Below the pieces are notes generated by a model. It worked only from the letters and a program-made list of their open reading frames with translations, ran no database searches and had not been told where the DNA came from. From an uncultured Butyrivibrio sp. (GTDB lineage Bacteria; Bacillota; Clostridia; Lachnospirales; Lachnospiraceae): a DNA stretch of 44,731 nucleotides. The stretch's first letter is position 1; every line of letters starts with the position of its first letter. Made by a program: the position numbers and the translations under genes. Below, piece by piece: positions 16,091 to 24,722 of the stretch. The DNA is taken from positions 1 to 44,731 of the forward strand of contig CAMVNV010000012.1 of the NCBI GenBank assembly GCA_947168935.1. The letters are read 5' to 3'.

Positions 16091-18445
16091 TTATGACTTC
16101 CTTTTCCTATTTTTGTATTTATTTTCTATCCACTCACACAGCATTGTAAGATAGCGCATACATGGCTCTGTAGCAATTACAAACAGTCCAAAAAGCATTA
16201 CGCACTCTTTAGATACATACGTAATTGCGAACAGATCACTAAATACAACTGCTGCAAATACCATACCTATAATACACCCTAAAATAACTCTTGTGCGGAA
16301 TTTGTTCATAGGTGAACTGATACGGATAAGTATCATAAAACCGACAATTGTCATTACAAAGGTTGCTGCAACTGAAATATCCTCGGTTGAAACACCAAAA
16401 GTCTCACCAAATACTACTAAAGCTGCAATTGCCAAAAAGTCAGTGATCGCCGCAGGTAGCGCCTTCATCATGACGTGAAGCATGAATGATCCGCTGCTTC
16501 TCTTGGTATTGTCTTCAAGTGCAAAGAAGAAGGCAGGAATACCAATGTTAAACATACTGATGAATGTGACCTGCGAAGCCTGAAGCGGATAGGTCATCAG
16601 GCTGACAATGGCAAATATTGATAATAATAGTGAAAAGATATTCTTAACAAGGAACAATGTAGCTGATCTTGTAATGTTATTGATATCTCTTCTTCCCTCA
16701 GACACGATCTGTTTCATGTGTGAGAAATCTGAATCAAGAAGGACTACCTGAGCTGCCTGCATGGCTGCTTCTGAACCTGCCGCCATTGCGATGGAGCAGT
16801 CCGCATCCTTCATTGCAAGGATATCATTAACACCGTCACCAGTCATGGCGACTTTATGACCAACCTTTTGAAGAGCTTTGACGAGCTTCTGTTTCTGCTC
16901 GGGCTGAACTCTTCCAAATACAGTATATTTATCAGCTGCTTCTGCAAGCTTCTCATCGTCCAGAGGACGAACATCAACATATTTTTCAGCGCCTTCAATT
17001 CCAGCCTGTCTAGCGACCTCAGAGACGGTCACAGGGTTATCACCTGAGATAACTTTTACTTCTACGCCCTGCTTTTTGAAATAAGCAAATGTTTCTGCTG
17101 CATTCTCTCTAAGAGGATTCTGAAGAAGTATAAACATTACAGGAGTAACAGTTCCATCTGCTGTTCCGCTTTCAGGAACAGGAACTGAAGTCTCATCATT
17201 GACGGAATATTCTGCAAAGACAATAACTCTAAGGCCCTTACTTGCATATTCATTGATAAGCTTCTTGTAATCATCATAATCCTTTTGAAGGATAATATCA
17301 GGAGCACCAAGAACATAGGTCTTGTCATCAAACTGAACACCTGAGTACTTTCTGACTGATGAAAATGGCAGGTTAGAAACACATCCTCTGGCACCCATAG
17401 ATGGGAAATAATCAGCCAGAGCCTGCATTGTCATATTATCGTCAGGAAGGGCTTCAATGTATTCAGACATTCGGATACGATCCTTGGTCTGTTGCTCCTC
17501 ACTTCTTCCCTCAGCAGGAATAATGTCACAGACAAGCATTGAATTGTCTGTAATAGTACCGGTTTTATCAACACAGAGTATGTCAACTCTTGCAAGTGTC
17601 TCAGTACTCTTCATGTCATGAAGCATTACCTGGTTCATACCAAGTCTTACAGCACTCATGGCAAGAGCAAGGCTTACAAGAAGGTACATACCTTCCGGGA
17701 TCATACCTATGACAGCTGCAACCATTGAAACAATACTTTCACTAAAGTTATTGCCAAGGGTAAGGCTCTGCCACATAAGTGTGACACCTACAGGAATGAT
17801 GGCAATACCTGAGAAGATGACTATCCTGTTGATGGATTTGATCATCTCAGACTGCTCTCCGGCCTTCATCTTCTTAGCTTTAAGTGTCAGCTGTGAGATA
17901 TAAGACTTCTCACCAACACGAATAAGTCGTGCATAGCAAAGTCCGTTAACAACAAAGCTACCGCTCATAAGCTCGCTGTCAACTTTTTTATTGATCTCGT
18001 CCGCTTCACCTGTAAGAAGAGCCTCGTTTACATTAACTTCACCGGATATAACTATCGCATCGGCAGGAATCTGGGCTCCACTTCTTAAAACTATCACGTC
18101 GTCTATAACCAGATTCTGGATCGGAACAGTTATCTCCTCGCCATCTCTTAAAACCTGACATGTAGGCGCATTAAGAACAGAGAGATTATCTAAAACCTTC
18201 TTGGCCTTAAGCTCCTGAAAAATACCGATAAGAGTGTTAGCGATAACAACCGGTAAAAATGTAAGCGATCTGTATGAGCCGGCGATAATAAGAAGTACCG
18301 CCAACACAGTAAAGATCAGGTTGAAATATGTAAATATGTTTTCTTTTAAGATATCTTTCGTGGATTTCTGCGCGTTGTCGATCTGAGTATTTCCGTACCC
18401 ACGTATATATCTGTCCTGCGCCTCCTGTGCAGTAAGTCCTGTCAT
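16091..18445 (-). CDS. Cation-transporting P-type ATPase, CtpE-like
   Basis: A 784-residue P-type ATPase. Motifs in order: LTGEAD (actuator, about 144-149), MIPEG in M4 (about 248-252), DKTGTITD with phosphorylated Asp293, the nucleotide-binding region, and MTGDGVNDILAMKDADCSIAM (hinge). About ten membrane segments, six of them after the catalytic core. There is no N-terminal metal-binding domain and no CPC, so a copper/zinc exporter is unlikely. The IPEG form of M4 and overall look resemble CtpE-like and Ca2+-type pumps; the ion is not proven. GGAAGG lies before the ATG. It follows minE by 18 bases and overlaps the min transcript, an odd partner for a division operon. Confidence 0.85.
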   Translation of the reverse strand: MTGLTAQEAQDRYIRGYGNTQIDNAQKSTKDILKENIFTYFNLIFTVLAVLLIIAGSYRSLTFLPVVIANTLIGIFQELKAKKVLDNLSVLNAPTCQVLRDGEEITVPIQNLVIDDVIVLRSGAQIPADAIVISGEVNVNEALLTGEADEINKKVDSELMSGSFVVNGLCYARLIRVGEKSYISQLTLKAKKMKAGEQSEMIKSINRIVIFSGIAIIPVGVTLMWQSLTLGNNFSESIVSMVAAVIGMIPEGMYLLVSLALAMSAVRLGMNQVMLHDMKSTETLARVDILCVDKTGTITDNSMLVCDIIPAEGRSEEQQTKDRIRMSEYIEALPDDNMTMQALADYFPSMGARGCVSNLPFSSVRKYSGVQFDDKTYVLGAPDIILQKDYDDYKKLINEYASKGLRVIVFAEYSVNDETSVPVPESGTADGTVTPVMFILLQNPLRENAAETFAYFKKQGVEVKVISGDNPVTVSEVARQAGIEGAEKYVDVRPLDDEKLAEAADKYTVFGRVQPEQKQKLVKALQKVGHKVAMTGDGVNDILAMKDADCSIAMAAGSEAAMQAAQVVLLDSDFSHMKQIVSEGRRDINNITRSATLFLVKNIFSLLLSIFAIVSLMTYPLQASQVTFISMFNIGIPAFFFALEDNTKRSSGSFMLHVMMKALPAAITDFLAIAALVVFGETFGVSTEDISVAATFVMTIVGFMILIRISSPMNKFRTRVILGCIIGMVFAAVVFSDLFAITYVSKECVMLFGLFVIATEPCMRYLTMLCEWIENKYKNRKRKS

Positions 18446-18463
18446 AATAACCTTCCTGGAGTA

Positions 18464-18742
18464 TTATTTTGCTGTGTGATGAATATTTCTGATCGGAATA
18501 TTTGCATATAAAGCAGGTACGGAGTTAGTACCGCTTTCATCTGTTTCCATCTGAGTAATGTGAATGTCTAACTGGTCTTTATCTACTTCAGCATACTTGG
18601 AAAGCACTTCAAGAATATCGCTCTTAATACGTTCCATTATTTCAGGTGAGCAATTAGCACGATCAGAGACAAGAACCATCTTAAGTCTGTCTTTTGCTAC
18701 ATCGCCTGAACTTTTCTTTTTGAACAAATCTGACAGTTTCAT
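18464..18742 (-). CDS. minE: MinE, topological specificity factor for division-site selection
   Basis: A 92-residue MinE. An N-terminal amphipathic membrane-targeting segment (MKLSDLFKKKSSGD) is followed by AKDRLKMVLVSDRANCSPEI, the MinD-interacting region, and the dimer domain with IKSDILEVLSKYAEVD and LDIHITQ. Length is normal. MinE stimulates MinD ATPase and drives the pole-to-pole pattern; its presence makes this an oscillating E. coli-type system and not the DivIVA/MinJ type. Third gene of minCDE, 30 bases after minD. Confidence 0.93.
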   Translation of the reverse strand: MKLSDLFKKKSSGDVAKDRLKMVLVSDRANCSPEIMERIKSDILEVLSKYAEVDKDQLDIHITQMETDESGTNSVPALYANIPIRNIHHTAK

Positions 18743-18772
18743 TGTACGTCTCCCCTTCCGCCTGGTAGTTTT

Positions 18773-19555
18773 TTATTTGCTGAATAATTTACTGAAGAAT
18801 CCTTTTTTAGTATCAAGATCAAGGAAAGGAACCTGTTCTCCATTCAAACGTCTGCAGATATTCATATATGCCTGACCTGCAAGTGACTTGCCGTTACCTG
18901 CAAGCGGTATACCTCTGTTAGTAGCAACAACTACATCCTCATCATCCGGAACGATTCCGAGAAGATTAACTGCAAGAACTTCGACAACATCGTCAGCGCT
19001 CATCATATCGCCGCGCTTAACCATGTCAGGTCTTAATCTGTTAACTACAAGCTGTGAATCCTTCATTTCATTGGCTTCAAGAAGTCCGATGATTCTGTCT
19101 GCATCACGAACAGCTGATACTTCAGGTGTAGTAACAACTACTGCCTTGTCAGCTCCTGCGATAGCGTTTTTAAATCCCTGCTCAATACCAGCAGGACAGT
19201 CAATAATAACATAGTCAAACTGCTCTTTAAGCTCTGCTGTAAGCTTCTTCATCTGTTCTTCATTGACTGCATTCTTATCTCTCTGCTGTGCAGCTGCAAT
19301 AAGATACAGATTTGCATTATCCTTATTTTTAATAAGTGCCTGTGCAAGTTTGCAATTGCCTTCAACAACATCAACAAGATTGTAAACAATGCGGTTCTCA
19401 AGTCCGAGTACAACATCAAGGTTACGAAGACCTATATCTGTATCAACCAGAACTACCTTCTTGTTAAGTAATGAAAGACCGGTACCGAGATTGGCTGTAG
19501 TAGTAGTCTTACCTACGCCTCCCTTACCAGATGTAACAACTATAACTTCTCCCAT
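18773..19555 (-). CDS. minD: MinD septum-site ATPase
   Basis: A 260-residue deviant-Walker ATPase with VVTSGKGGVGKTTTTANLG at the N-terminus, VLVDTDIGLRNLDVVLGLENR and VIIDCPAGIEQGFKNA. The C-terminal RRLNGEQVPFLDLDTKKGFFSKLFSK contains the basic amphipathic membrane-targeting helix. It binds the membrane with ATP, recruits MinC and is released by MinE. Related to FlhG at 34004, but distinct in having the C-terminal targeting helix. 56 bases separate it from minC. Confidence 0.95.
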   Translation of the reverse strand: MGEVIVVTSGKGGVGKTTTTANLGTGLSLLNKKVVLVDTDIGLRNLDVVLGLENRIVYNLVDVVEGNCKLAQALIKNKDNANLYLIAAAQQRDKNAVNEEQMKKLTAELKEQFDYVIIDCPAGIEQGFKNAIAGADKAVVVTTPEVSAVRDADRIIGLLEANEMKDSQLVVNRLRPDMVKRGDMMSADDVVEVLAVNLLGIVPDDEDVVVATNRGIPLAGNGKSLAGQAYMNICRRLNGEQVPFLDLDTKKGFFSKLFSK

Positions 19556-19611
19556 TGTAGCCTTCCTCCAAAGAATAATATTTATTAAAATCGTTTGATT
19601 TTATTATCTGA

Positions 19612-20439
19612 TCATTTAAAAAACTGATTGCTTCTAAGATATTTACTGTTAAATTCAGATCTGGCGATAGCGCCCTGATATGTGTATGCAACTTCAGGTC
19701 CTGTAGTTGCATTTCGTGCCTGCTTTCTTCTGAGAAGTCCTTTAGATCTTGATGAGGCCTCTTCTTCAGAAACAGCAATTGCATCAGCGATCCTTACCTG
19801 AAGAGGCTTGAAATCTGTAGCAACTACGAAAGCATTCTGATCTCCGGTAGCACCTGCAAATGCATTACCCTTCAGAGCTCCAAATACAAAGATGCATCCT
19901 GCAGAAACAATACTTCCACCCGGATTAACATCACCAAAAACAATAATTGAATGCTGAGATATTATCTCCTGTCCTGAACGAATGTTACCAACATGGATCC
20001 TGGCATTGGCATCACCTATCTGCTCAAATGCTGCCTGATAAGCTTCATTATAAGCCTGATCCACAAGCTGCTGTCTCTCTTCATGAGAAAGTTCAGGTTT
20101 TATTGCCTGAGGCTGTATCTGTTCTTTAGAAGAGATTGCCATAGAACCTGCTTCTGAAACCATCTTTGTAAAGGCAGTATCAAGAGGATGATCCTCATCC
20201 AAAATGCATACGATACTAAGCTTAGTAGTTCTTGAAATGATATCAAGAACTTCATTCTCCTCTGCTTCAGAAAGTCTGCGTCCTCTTATCAAAAGGCCCA
20301 TACTGGAATTGCCAAGGAAAGAAGCCGCCTCAGTAAATTTCTGTTCGATCAAATCTTTAAGTTGTATAAAAGGAATAGTTTCATCAAGTACCAGAATGAT
20401 ACCAGACTTTGTCCCCTTAATAGAAACTGGCTGTGCCAT
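19612..20439 (-). CDS. minC: MinC septum-site inhibitor of FtsZ
   Basis: A 275-residue MinC. The N-terminal domain (about 1-110) includes FIQLKDLIEQKFTEAASFL and contains the FtsZ-inhibiting fold; the C-terminal beta-helix (about 150-235) has IHVGNIRSGQEIISQHSIIV and FGDVNPGGSIVSAGCIFVFG, the typical MinC_C signature that binds MinD. The glutamine-rich linker and a basic tail (RSKGLLRRKQARNATTGPEV) are longer than usual. First gene of minCDE; GAGGA precedes the ATG and a promoter lies at 20499-20527. Confidence 0.92.
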   Translation of the reverse strand: MAQPVSIKGTKSGIILVLDETIPFIQLKDLIEQKFTEAASFLGNSSMGLLIRGRRLSEAEENEVLDIISRTTKLSIVCILDEDHPLDTAFTKMVSEAGSMAISSKEQIQPQAIKPELSHEERQQLVDQAYNEAYQAAFEQIGDANARIHVGNIRSGQEIISQHSIIVFGDVNPGGSIVSAGCIFVFGALKGNAFAGATGDQNAFVVATDFKPLQVRIADAIAVSEEEASSRSKGLLRRKQARNATTGPEVAYTYQGAIARSEFNSKYLRSNQFFK

Positions 20440-20498
20440 TTCTAAGTCCTCTTTTCAATACCATGCTGCCAATAATGTAATTTATCAGCGCATATAAT

Positions 20499-20527
20499 AT
20501 TTTAACTCATTTATCAAATAAGGGCAA
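20499..20527 (-). promoter_or_regulatory. Candidate minCDE promoter
   Basis: On the minus strand TTGCCC (20522-20527) and TAAAAT (20499-20504) are 17 bases apart. It lies just after the tsf terminator and about 60 bases before minC. Confidence 0.5.
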
Positions 20528-20544
20528 TGTAGAATATTGCTGTG

Positions 20545-20576
20545 ATAGAAAAAGGCTCCGGATAAACCGGAGCCTT
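20545..20576 (-). terminator. Terminator after tsf
   Basis: On the minus strand AAGGCTCCGG (20576-20567) pairs with CCGGAGCCTT (20561-20552) around a five-base loop, followed by TTTTTCTATC. It ends the rpsB-tsf transcript. Confidence 0.92.
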
Positions 20577-20593
20577 GATAAACAAAGTTTTGA

Positions 20594-21547
20594 TTATTTA
20601 AGTCCAGCCTGAGCCATAACTTCTTCAGCGAAGTTATCCTGCTTCTTCTCAATGCCTTCGCCTGTCTCAAAACGAACGAAGCTCTTGATTGAAAGATCAG
20701 CGCCGTTTGCCTTAGCAACCTGTGCGATGTACTGAGCAACAGTCTGCTTTCCATCTTCAGCCTTAACATAAACCTGCTCGTTAAGGCAGATCTCTTTAAG
20801 CTCTTTGTTAAGACGGCCAACGAGCATCTTCTCAAGAATCTGCTGAGGCTTTCTCTTCTCTTCAGGAAGTTCCTCATTTTCCTTTGTAGCCTGAGCAAGA
20901 AGGATCTCCTTCTCGTGCTCTTTGTACTCTTCAGGAACATCGTTCATATCAACATACTTAGGAGCAAGAGCTGCAACCTGCATAGCTACGTTGTGAAGAG
21001 CTTCTTTGATGTCATCGTTAACAACATCTGTCTTAGCTTCTACAAGAACAGAGATACGTCCGCCACCGTGTACGTAAGGTACTACGATACCTTCAGAAGC
21101 TGTAAGCTTCTCGAAACGACGGATATCGATCTTCTCAGAGATAACTGCTGTGATCTCTACGAGAGCTTCCTTAACAGACTTGCTTGAATCCTCGTTCCAT
21201 GCCTCGTTCATGAAAGAATCAAGGTCCTGAGAATCAGAATTAACAGCCTGTGTTGCTACTGCATTAACGAATGCCTGGAACTTCTCGTTCTTAGCAACGA
21301 AGTCTGTCTCAGAGTTAACTTCTACAACTGCTGCAGTCTTCTCGTCCTTTACAGCTACTGCTGTAAGACCCTCAGCTGCGATACGGCTAGCCTTCTTCTC
21401 AGCCTTAGCCTGACCGTTCTTTCTGAGGAACTCTACTGCTGCATCCATATCTCCATCAGAAGCAGCAAGAGCCTTTTTGCACTCCATCATTCCTGCGCCT
21501 GTTGATTCACGTAATTCTTTTACCATTGCTGCTGTAATAGCTGCCAT
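20594..21547 (-). CDS. tsf: Elongation factor Ts
   Basis: A 317-residue EF-Ts, the nucleotide exchange factor for EF-Tu. The N-terminal UBA-like domain with VKELRESTGAGMMECKKAL is a family hallmark, followed by TDFVAKNEKFQAF and the core and dimerisation domains ending in VRFETGEGIEKKQDNFAEEV. GAAGGAG lies upstream. It follows rpsB by 77 bases that contain a 12-bp hairpin. Codon use is strongly biased, as expected for a translation factor. Confidence 0.97.
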   Translation of the reverse strand: MAAITAAMVKELRESTGAGMMECKKALAASDGDMDAAVEFLRKNGQAKAEKKASRIAAEGLTAVAVKDEKTAAVVEVNSETDFVAKNEKFQAFVNAVATQAVNSDSQDLDSFMNEAWNEDSSKSVKEALVEITAVISEKIDIRRFEKLTASEGIVVPYVHGGGRISVLVEAKTDVVNDDIKEALHNVAMQVAALAPKYVDMNDVPEEYKEHEKEILLAQATKENEELPEEKRKPQQILEKMLVGRLNKELKEICLNEQVYVKAEDGKQTVAQYIAQVAKANGADLSIKSFVRFETGEGIEKKQDNFAEEVMAQAGLK

Positions 21548-21574
21548 TGTTTTATTCTCCTTCTCTCAGATAAT

Positions 21575-21610
21575 GTTCAAACCCGCCGCCGAGAGACAGC
21601 GGGTTTGAAC
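21575..21610 (-). repeat. Perfect 12-bp hairpin between rpsB and tsf
   Basis: GTTCAAACCCGC (21575-21586) and GCGGGTTTGAAC (21599-21610) are perfect inverted repeats with a 12-base loop. No U-run follows. It may act as a partial terminator, processing site or stabiliser that sets S2 versus EF-Ts levels. Confidence 0.6.
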
Positions 21611-21624
21611 TTAAGTTTTATAAA

Positions 21625-22356
21625 TTATTCAGCGTCTTCTGAAACTTCTTCAGCTACTGAAGCTTCAACTTCAGCACCCTGGTTAGCTTCGATAACAGCG
21701 TCTGCCATCTTACCAACAAGAAGTTTAACGGCACGAATAGCATCATCGTTACCAGGAATGATGTAATCAAGCTCTTCAGGATCGCAGTTTGTATCACAAA
21801 TACCAACAAGTGTGATTCCAAGTGCGTGAGCTTCCTGGATGCAGATGTGTTCCTTCTTAGGATCTACTACGAAGATTGCATCAGGGATTCTCTTCATATC
21901 GCGGATACCGCCGATATTTCTCTGAAGCTTGTCAAGTTCCTTCTTGAGACCAGCAACTTCCTTCTTAGGAAGAACTTCGAATGTTCCATCAGCCTGCATT
22001 CTCTCGATATCTTTCATGCGCTGAATTCTTGACTGGATTGTTGTGAAGTTTGTGAGCATACCACCGAGCCATCTCTCGTTAACATAGTACATACCGCAAC
22101 GAAGAGCCTCTTCCTTAACAGCATCCTGAGCCTGCTTCTTTGTACCTACGAAAAGTACTGTACCGCCCTGCTCAGCGATCTCGAAGATTGCCTTGTAAGC
22201 TTCATCAACCTTACCAACTGACTTCTGAAGATCGATAATGTGGATGTTGTTTCTCTCTGTGAAGATGTAAGGAGCCATCTTAGGGTTCCATCTTCTTGTC
22301 TGGTGTCCGAAGTGTACACCTGCCTCAAGTAACTGTTTCATTGTAACAACGCTCAT
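21625..22356 (-). CDS. rpsB: Small-subunit ribosomal protein S2
   Basis: A 243-residue S2. Hallmarks are [20 protein letters not shown] and [20 protein letters not shown] at the start, [33 protein letters not shown] and [19 protein letters not shown]. It ends with an acidic tail ([15 protein letters not shown]). GGAGG lies upstream of the ATG. A promoter at 22547-22575 and a structured leader precede it. It lies downstream of the swrB-like gene, as rpsB follows swrB in Bacillus subtilis. Confidence 0.98.
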   Translation of the reverse strand: MSVVTMKQLLEAGVHFGHQTRRWNPKMAPYIFTERNNIHIIDLQKSVGKVDEAYKAIFEIAEQGGTVLFVGTKKQAQDAVKEEALRCGMYYVNERWLGGMLTNFTTIQSRIQRMKDIERMQADGTFEVLPKKEVAGLKKELDKLQRNIGGIRDMKRIPDAIFVVDPKKEHICIQEAHALGITLVGICDTNCDPEELDYIIPGNDDAIRAVKLLVGKMADAVIEANQGAEVEASVAEEVSEDAE

Positions 22357-22383
22357 GATATTACCTCCATTTGGTTATTCTTC

Positions 22384-22479
22384 CGTACGTCCTCACTCTT
22401 TGGCCCCAGGCGGCGTTAACACCCGGGAGAGACCTTCATTCAACTGCAATGCAGCACCCGAACGAAGAACAGACATACG
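22384..22479 (-). ncRNA. Structured rpsB leader, candidate autoregulatory element
   Basis: On the mRNA strand CGTATGTC (22479-22472) pairs with GACGTACG (22391-22384), 8 bp with one G.U. Inside, CTTCGTTC (22467-22460) pairs with GAATGAAG (22441-22434), again with one G.U, and a third helix forms from CCCGGG and CCTGGG, flanked by GGTC and GGCC, at 22432-22402. The two wobbles pair only on the mRNA strand. Ribosomal-protein leaders often bind the encoded protein, so S2 autoregulation is a fair guess. Confidence 0.5.
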
Positions 22480-22546
22480 TGATTGATTTGTTATCGCGGA
22501 AATATCAAAGGACATAAACATCCCTATAAATTTCCACAGCTCTACT

Positions 22547-22575
22547 ACAATAACATACAAATGCAGTAAGCGCAA
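22547..22575 (-). promoter_or_regulatory. rpsB promoter
   Basis: On the minus strand TTGCGC (22570-22575) and TATTGT (22547-22552) are 17 bases apart. The start site would be near 22540, giving a leader of about 185 bases. Confidence 0.6.
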
Positions 22576-22587
22576 GGGTTTTTTACA

Positions 22588-22618
22588 AAAAAATAAAGCC
22601 CATCACCTTCCGGTGATG
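22588..22618 (-). terminator. Terminator overlapping the end of the MltG-like gene
   Basis: On the minus strand CATCACC (22618-22612), GGAA loop, GGTGATG (22607-22601), then GGCTTTATTTTTTTG. The TGA stop (22605-22603) lies inside the 3' arm, so the hairpin overlaps the last codons. Confidence 0.8.
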
Positions 22619-23409
22619 AGCTTAGCTATATCTTCATATGAGGAGCCTGCTGTAATATAGTAGGTTCCAGAACGTATGTAGCGGTCGAGGCCTCTTGAAA
22701 CGAGGTATGCATCGAATGCTGATGCGTCGTCTATGGCTCCTGCATTTTGTAATACTCTGCATACTGATGCAGAATCACTTCCGCCAGGAATCTGAACTAC
22801 TACTGACTGGCCGGTTGTGGCTGTGCCTGATTCTTCAACGGCAGGTTCATCTGGAGTGTCTGTGGATGGAGGCGGTGTAGTTGTTATATCCGTACCAGCC
22901 TCATCGGATTCTGTCATTTTAGAATCTGTGTTCTTAGCTGTATCCGTTTCATCTGTCACGGCGTAGGCTTCGCCGTCCTCAACTTCGATCTTAGTAGTGG
23001 ATTCTTTTGAAGCGTCTGCAGCTTCTTCGGAAGCCTGCTGCGAATCTGTGGATTTTGCGAGAGCCTGTGATATCGCTTCCTGAGTTTCATCAGTTTCTTC
23101 CGGAACTGTGTCACTTGTCGAAGTGAGTTCTTCGTCGATCGTTGTAGATACTTCTTTTCCTTCTTCAGATACTTCACCACTCTCTTCCTCAGAGGCAGAT
23201 GCTTCCAGAGGATACGCAGTAGCGTAAAGCGTCCCTTCGTTTTTGTCGTTTTCATCAGGATTCTCCACAGGCGTGATCTGACCTACATTAGAGCTATCTG
23301 ATGCAGGATCATTTTCTTTTCCAACATTAACGCCTCCAAATATAAGAAGCGCCAAAGCTCCGATCAAAAGACCTATTCCAAGACCTCGCAAGTACAATTT
23401 CAGTTTCAT
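22603..23409 (-). CDS. Membrane-anchored protein with MltG-like LysM domain only
   Basis: A 268-residue protein. A short N-terminus and one membrane segment (about 9-27, GLGIGLLIGALALLIFG) anchor it. Residues about 30-200 are a low-complexity Ser/Thr/Glu/Asp-rich region. The last 65 residues resemble the LysM-like N-terminal domain of MltG (VVQIPGGSDSASVCRVLQ, then RSGTYYITAGSSYEDIAKLI). The catalytic YceG/MltG transglycosylase domain is missing. It is likely exported to the cell surface and may bind the cell wall (inference). GGGGGAAC precedes the ATG. It is the last gene before the rpsB terminator/promoter pair and probably the tail of the motility transcript. Confidence 0.65.
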   Translation of the reverse strand: MKLKLYLRGLGIGLLIGALALLIFGGVNVGKENDPASDSSNVGQITPVENPDENDKNEGTLYATAYPLEASASEEESGEVSEEGKEVSTTIDEELTSTSDTVPEETDETQEAISQALAKSTDSQQASEEAADASKESTTKIEVEDGEAYAVTDETDTAKNTDSKMTESDEAGTDITTTPPPSTDTPDEPAVEESGTATTGQSVVVQIPGGSDSASVCRVLQNAGAIDDASAFDAYLVSRGLDRYIRSGTYYITAGSSYEDIAKLITGR

Positions 23410-23478
23410 GTTCCCCCTTTCAGGCCTTTAAATCTTCACCCATAAGGCCCAGGTCGTAAGGTTACTTATTCACCAAAA

Positions 23479-24627
23479 TCAGATCTGTCTTTTTCTGCGA
23501 TTCTTTTGTGCCAGTTCTATCACAAGTCCTACTTCGCCAACTCCAAGTCCCAGTTCTCTGGCTATTGCTATATTGGATTTGCCAGCTTCATGCATCTCCA
23601 TTATCTTATTATTCTGACGGTTCTGTTCGCTTATTTCATCATATTCTTTAGCTCCGCGCTGTGCATCGCTTATAGGTATAACTTTATCAGATACAGGATC
23701 TGATGCTGCAGCAGCTATGGCACGAACCGCTTCCATCTCATCAGTAAGGGCACTGAAGTCATCTTCAGAAGTTTCAGGTGTGCCAAATACTCTTGCGAAC
23801 TGCTGATCAAGGTCTTCGCTGGAAAGATGCTCTGTGGCACCAAGAGGTGCAAATCCTGAACTTTTGGCATCTATGCCGTCGAATATGTTCTGATCTGTTC
23901 CTGGTGATGATTTACCTGCTCTTACATCGCCAAATACAGAACTTTGATTTTTCTTATTATTTTTTTCCATAGCAGCTTTAGCCTGTTGAATACCACTTAC
24001 GGTACCATCCAGCTCATAGCCGTCAATTCCAAGGTTTTCAAAGAAATTATTGGCTGCTGCATTGTGAAAAGAAACAGGAGGTGTAGCGGCATCATAAAAG
24101 CCTGCAGGTGAATTGGAATCAGGAGGTGCAATATTAGCAGATCCCGGATTGATCCCGTGAGCCATCATGCTGACTTTGGTTGCTGCTTCTCTTGCTGCTC
24201 TTGCAGTGATCTCTGCATCACGAACTGTCTGAAGCGCCTGTTCCTGTGTCTTGTTCGCTTCAGATACTGTTGATGTGAGATTTTTCTGCTTATCATTGAG
24301 CATGTCGTACATAAACATGACTTCGTCATGATTTTTATGAATGTCGTTCATGACTGTATCCGCATACTCGCTGATAGCGCTCATTTTCTCATTGGTAATA
24401 CGATCCAGGCCTCTCTCCGTCTTAAGAAGAGACTCCTCGATCGTATCATCTATTTCTCTTTGGATTTTATCGTGAGATTTTTCAATAGAATTATGGACAG
24501 CCTGTGCTACAGCTGATTCCATAGCTTTTTTATCGTCCTTTTCAAGGTCCTTGCCAACAGGAAGGATAAATCCAAGTACAATCGCGATAACGCCGCCGAT
24601 CAGTAAAATAACTACGCCAATTCCCAT
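23479..24627 (-). CDS. SwrB-like protein (DUF6115 type)
   Basis: A 382-residue protein. The start at 24627 is chosen for AGGAGG five bases upstream. An N-terminal membrane segment (MGIGVVILLIGGVIAIVLGF) is followed by a long helical coiled coil (about 30-150, KSHDKIQREIDDTIEESLLK), a low-complexity middle, and a C-terminal helix-turn-helix-like module (IMEMHEAGKSNIAIARELGL, then VGLVIELAQ). In Bacillus subtilis, SwrB has the same layout (membrane segment, coil, C-terminal helix-turn-helix) and lies between sigD and rpsB, promoting flagellar export activation. Architecture and position match; sequence homology is inferred. Confidence 0.6.
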   Translation of the reverse strand: MGIGVVILLIGGVIAIVLGFILPVGKDLEKDDKKAMESAVAQAVHNSIEKSHDKIQREIDDTIEESLLKTERGLDRITNEKMSAISEYADTVMNDIHKNHDEVMFMYDMLNDKQKNLTSTVSEANKTQEQALQTVRDAEITARAAREAATKVSMMAHGINPGSANIAPPDSNSPAGFYDAATPPVSFHNAAANNFFENLGIDGYELDGTVSGIQQAKAAMEKNNKKNQSSVFGDVRAGKSSPGTDQNIFDGIDAKSSGFAPLGATEHLSSEDLDQQFARVFGTPETSEDDFSALTDEMEAVRAIAAAASDPVSDKVIPISDAQRGAKEYDEISEQNRQNNKIMEMHEAGKSNIAIARELGLGVGEVGLVIELAQKNRRKRQI

Positions 24628-24722
24628 CCAGTCCTCCTTGCCTTTGTTTATGGATACACAAAGGCATAACCCAAGCATAAATTTATGATGTTAACATGAT
24701 GCTGAACAAAAAACTTCCCATT

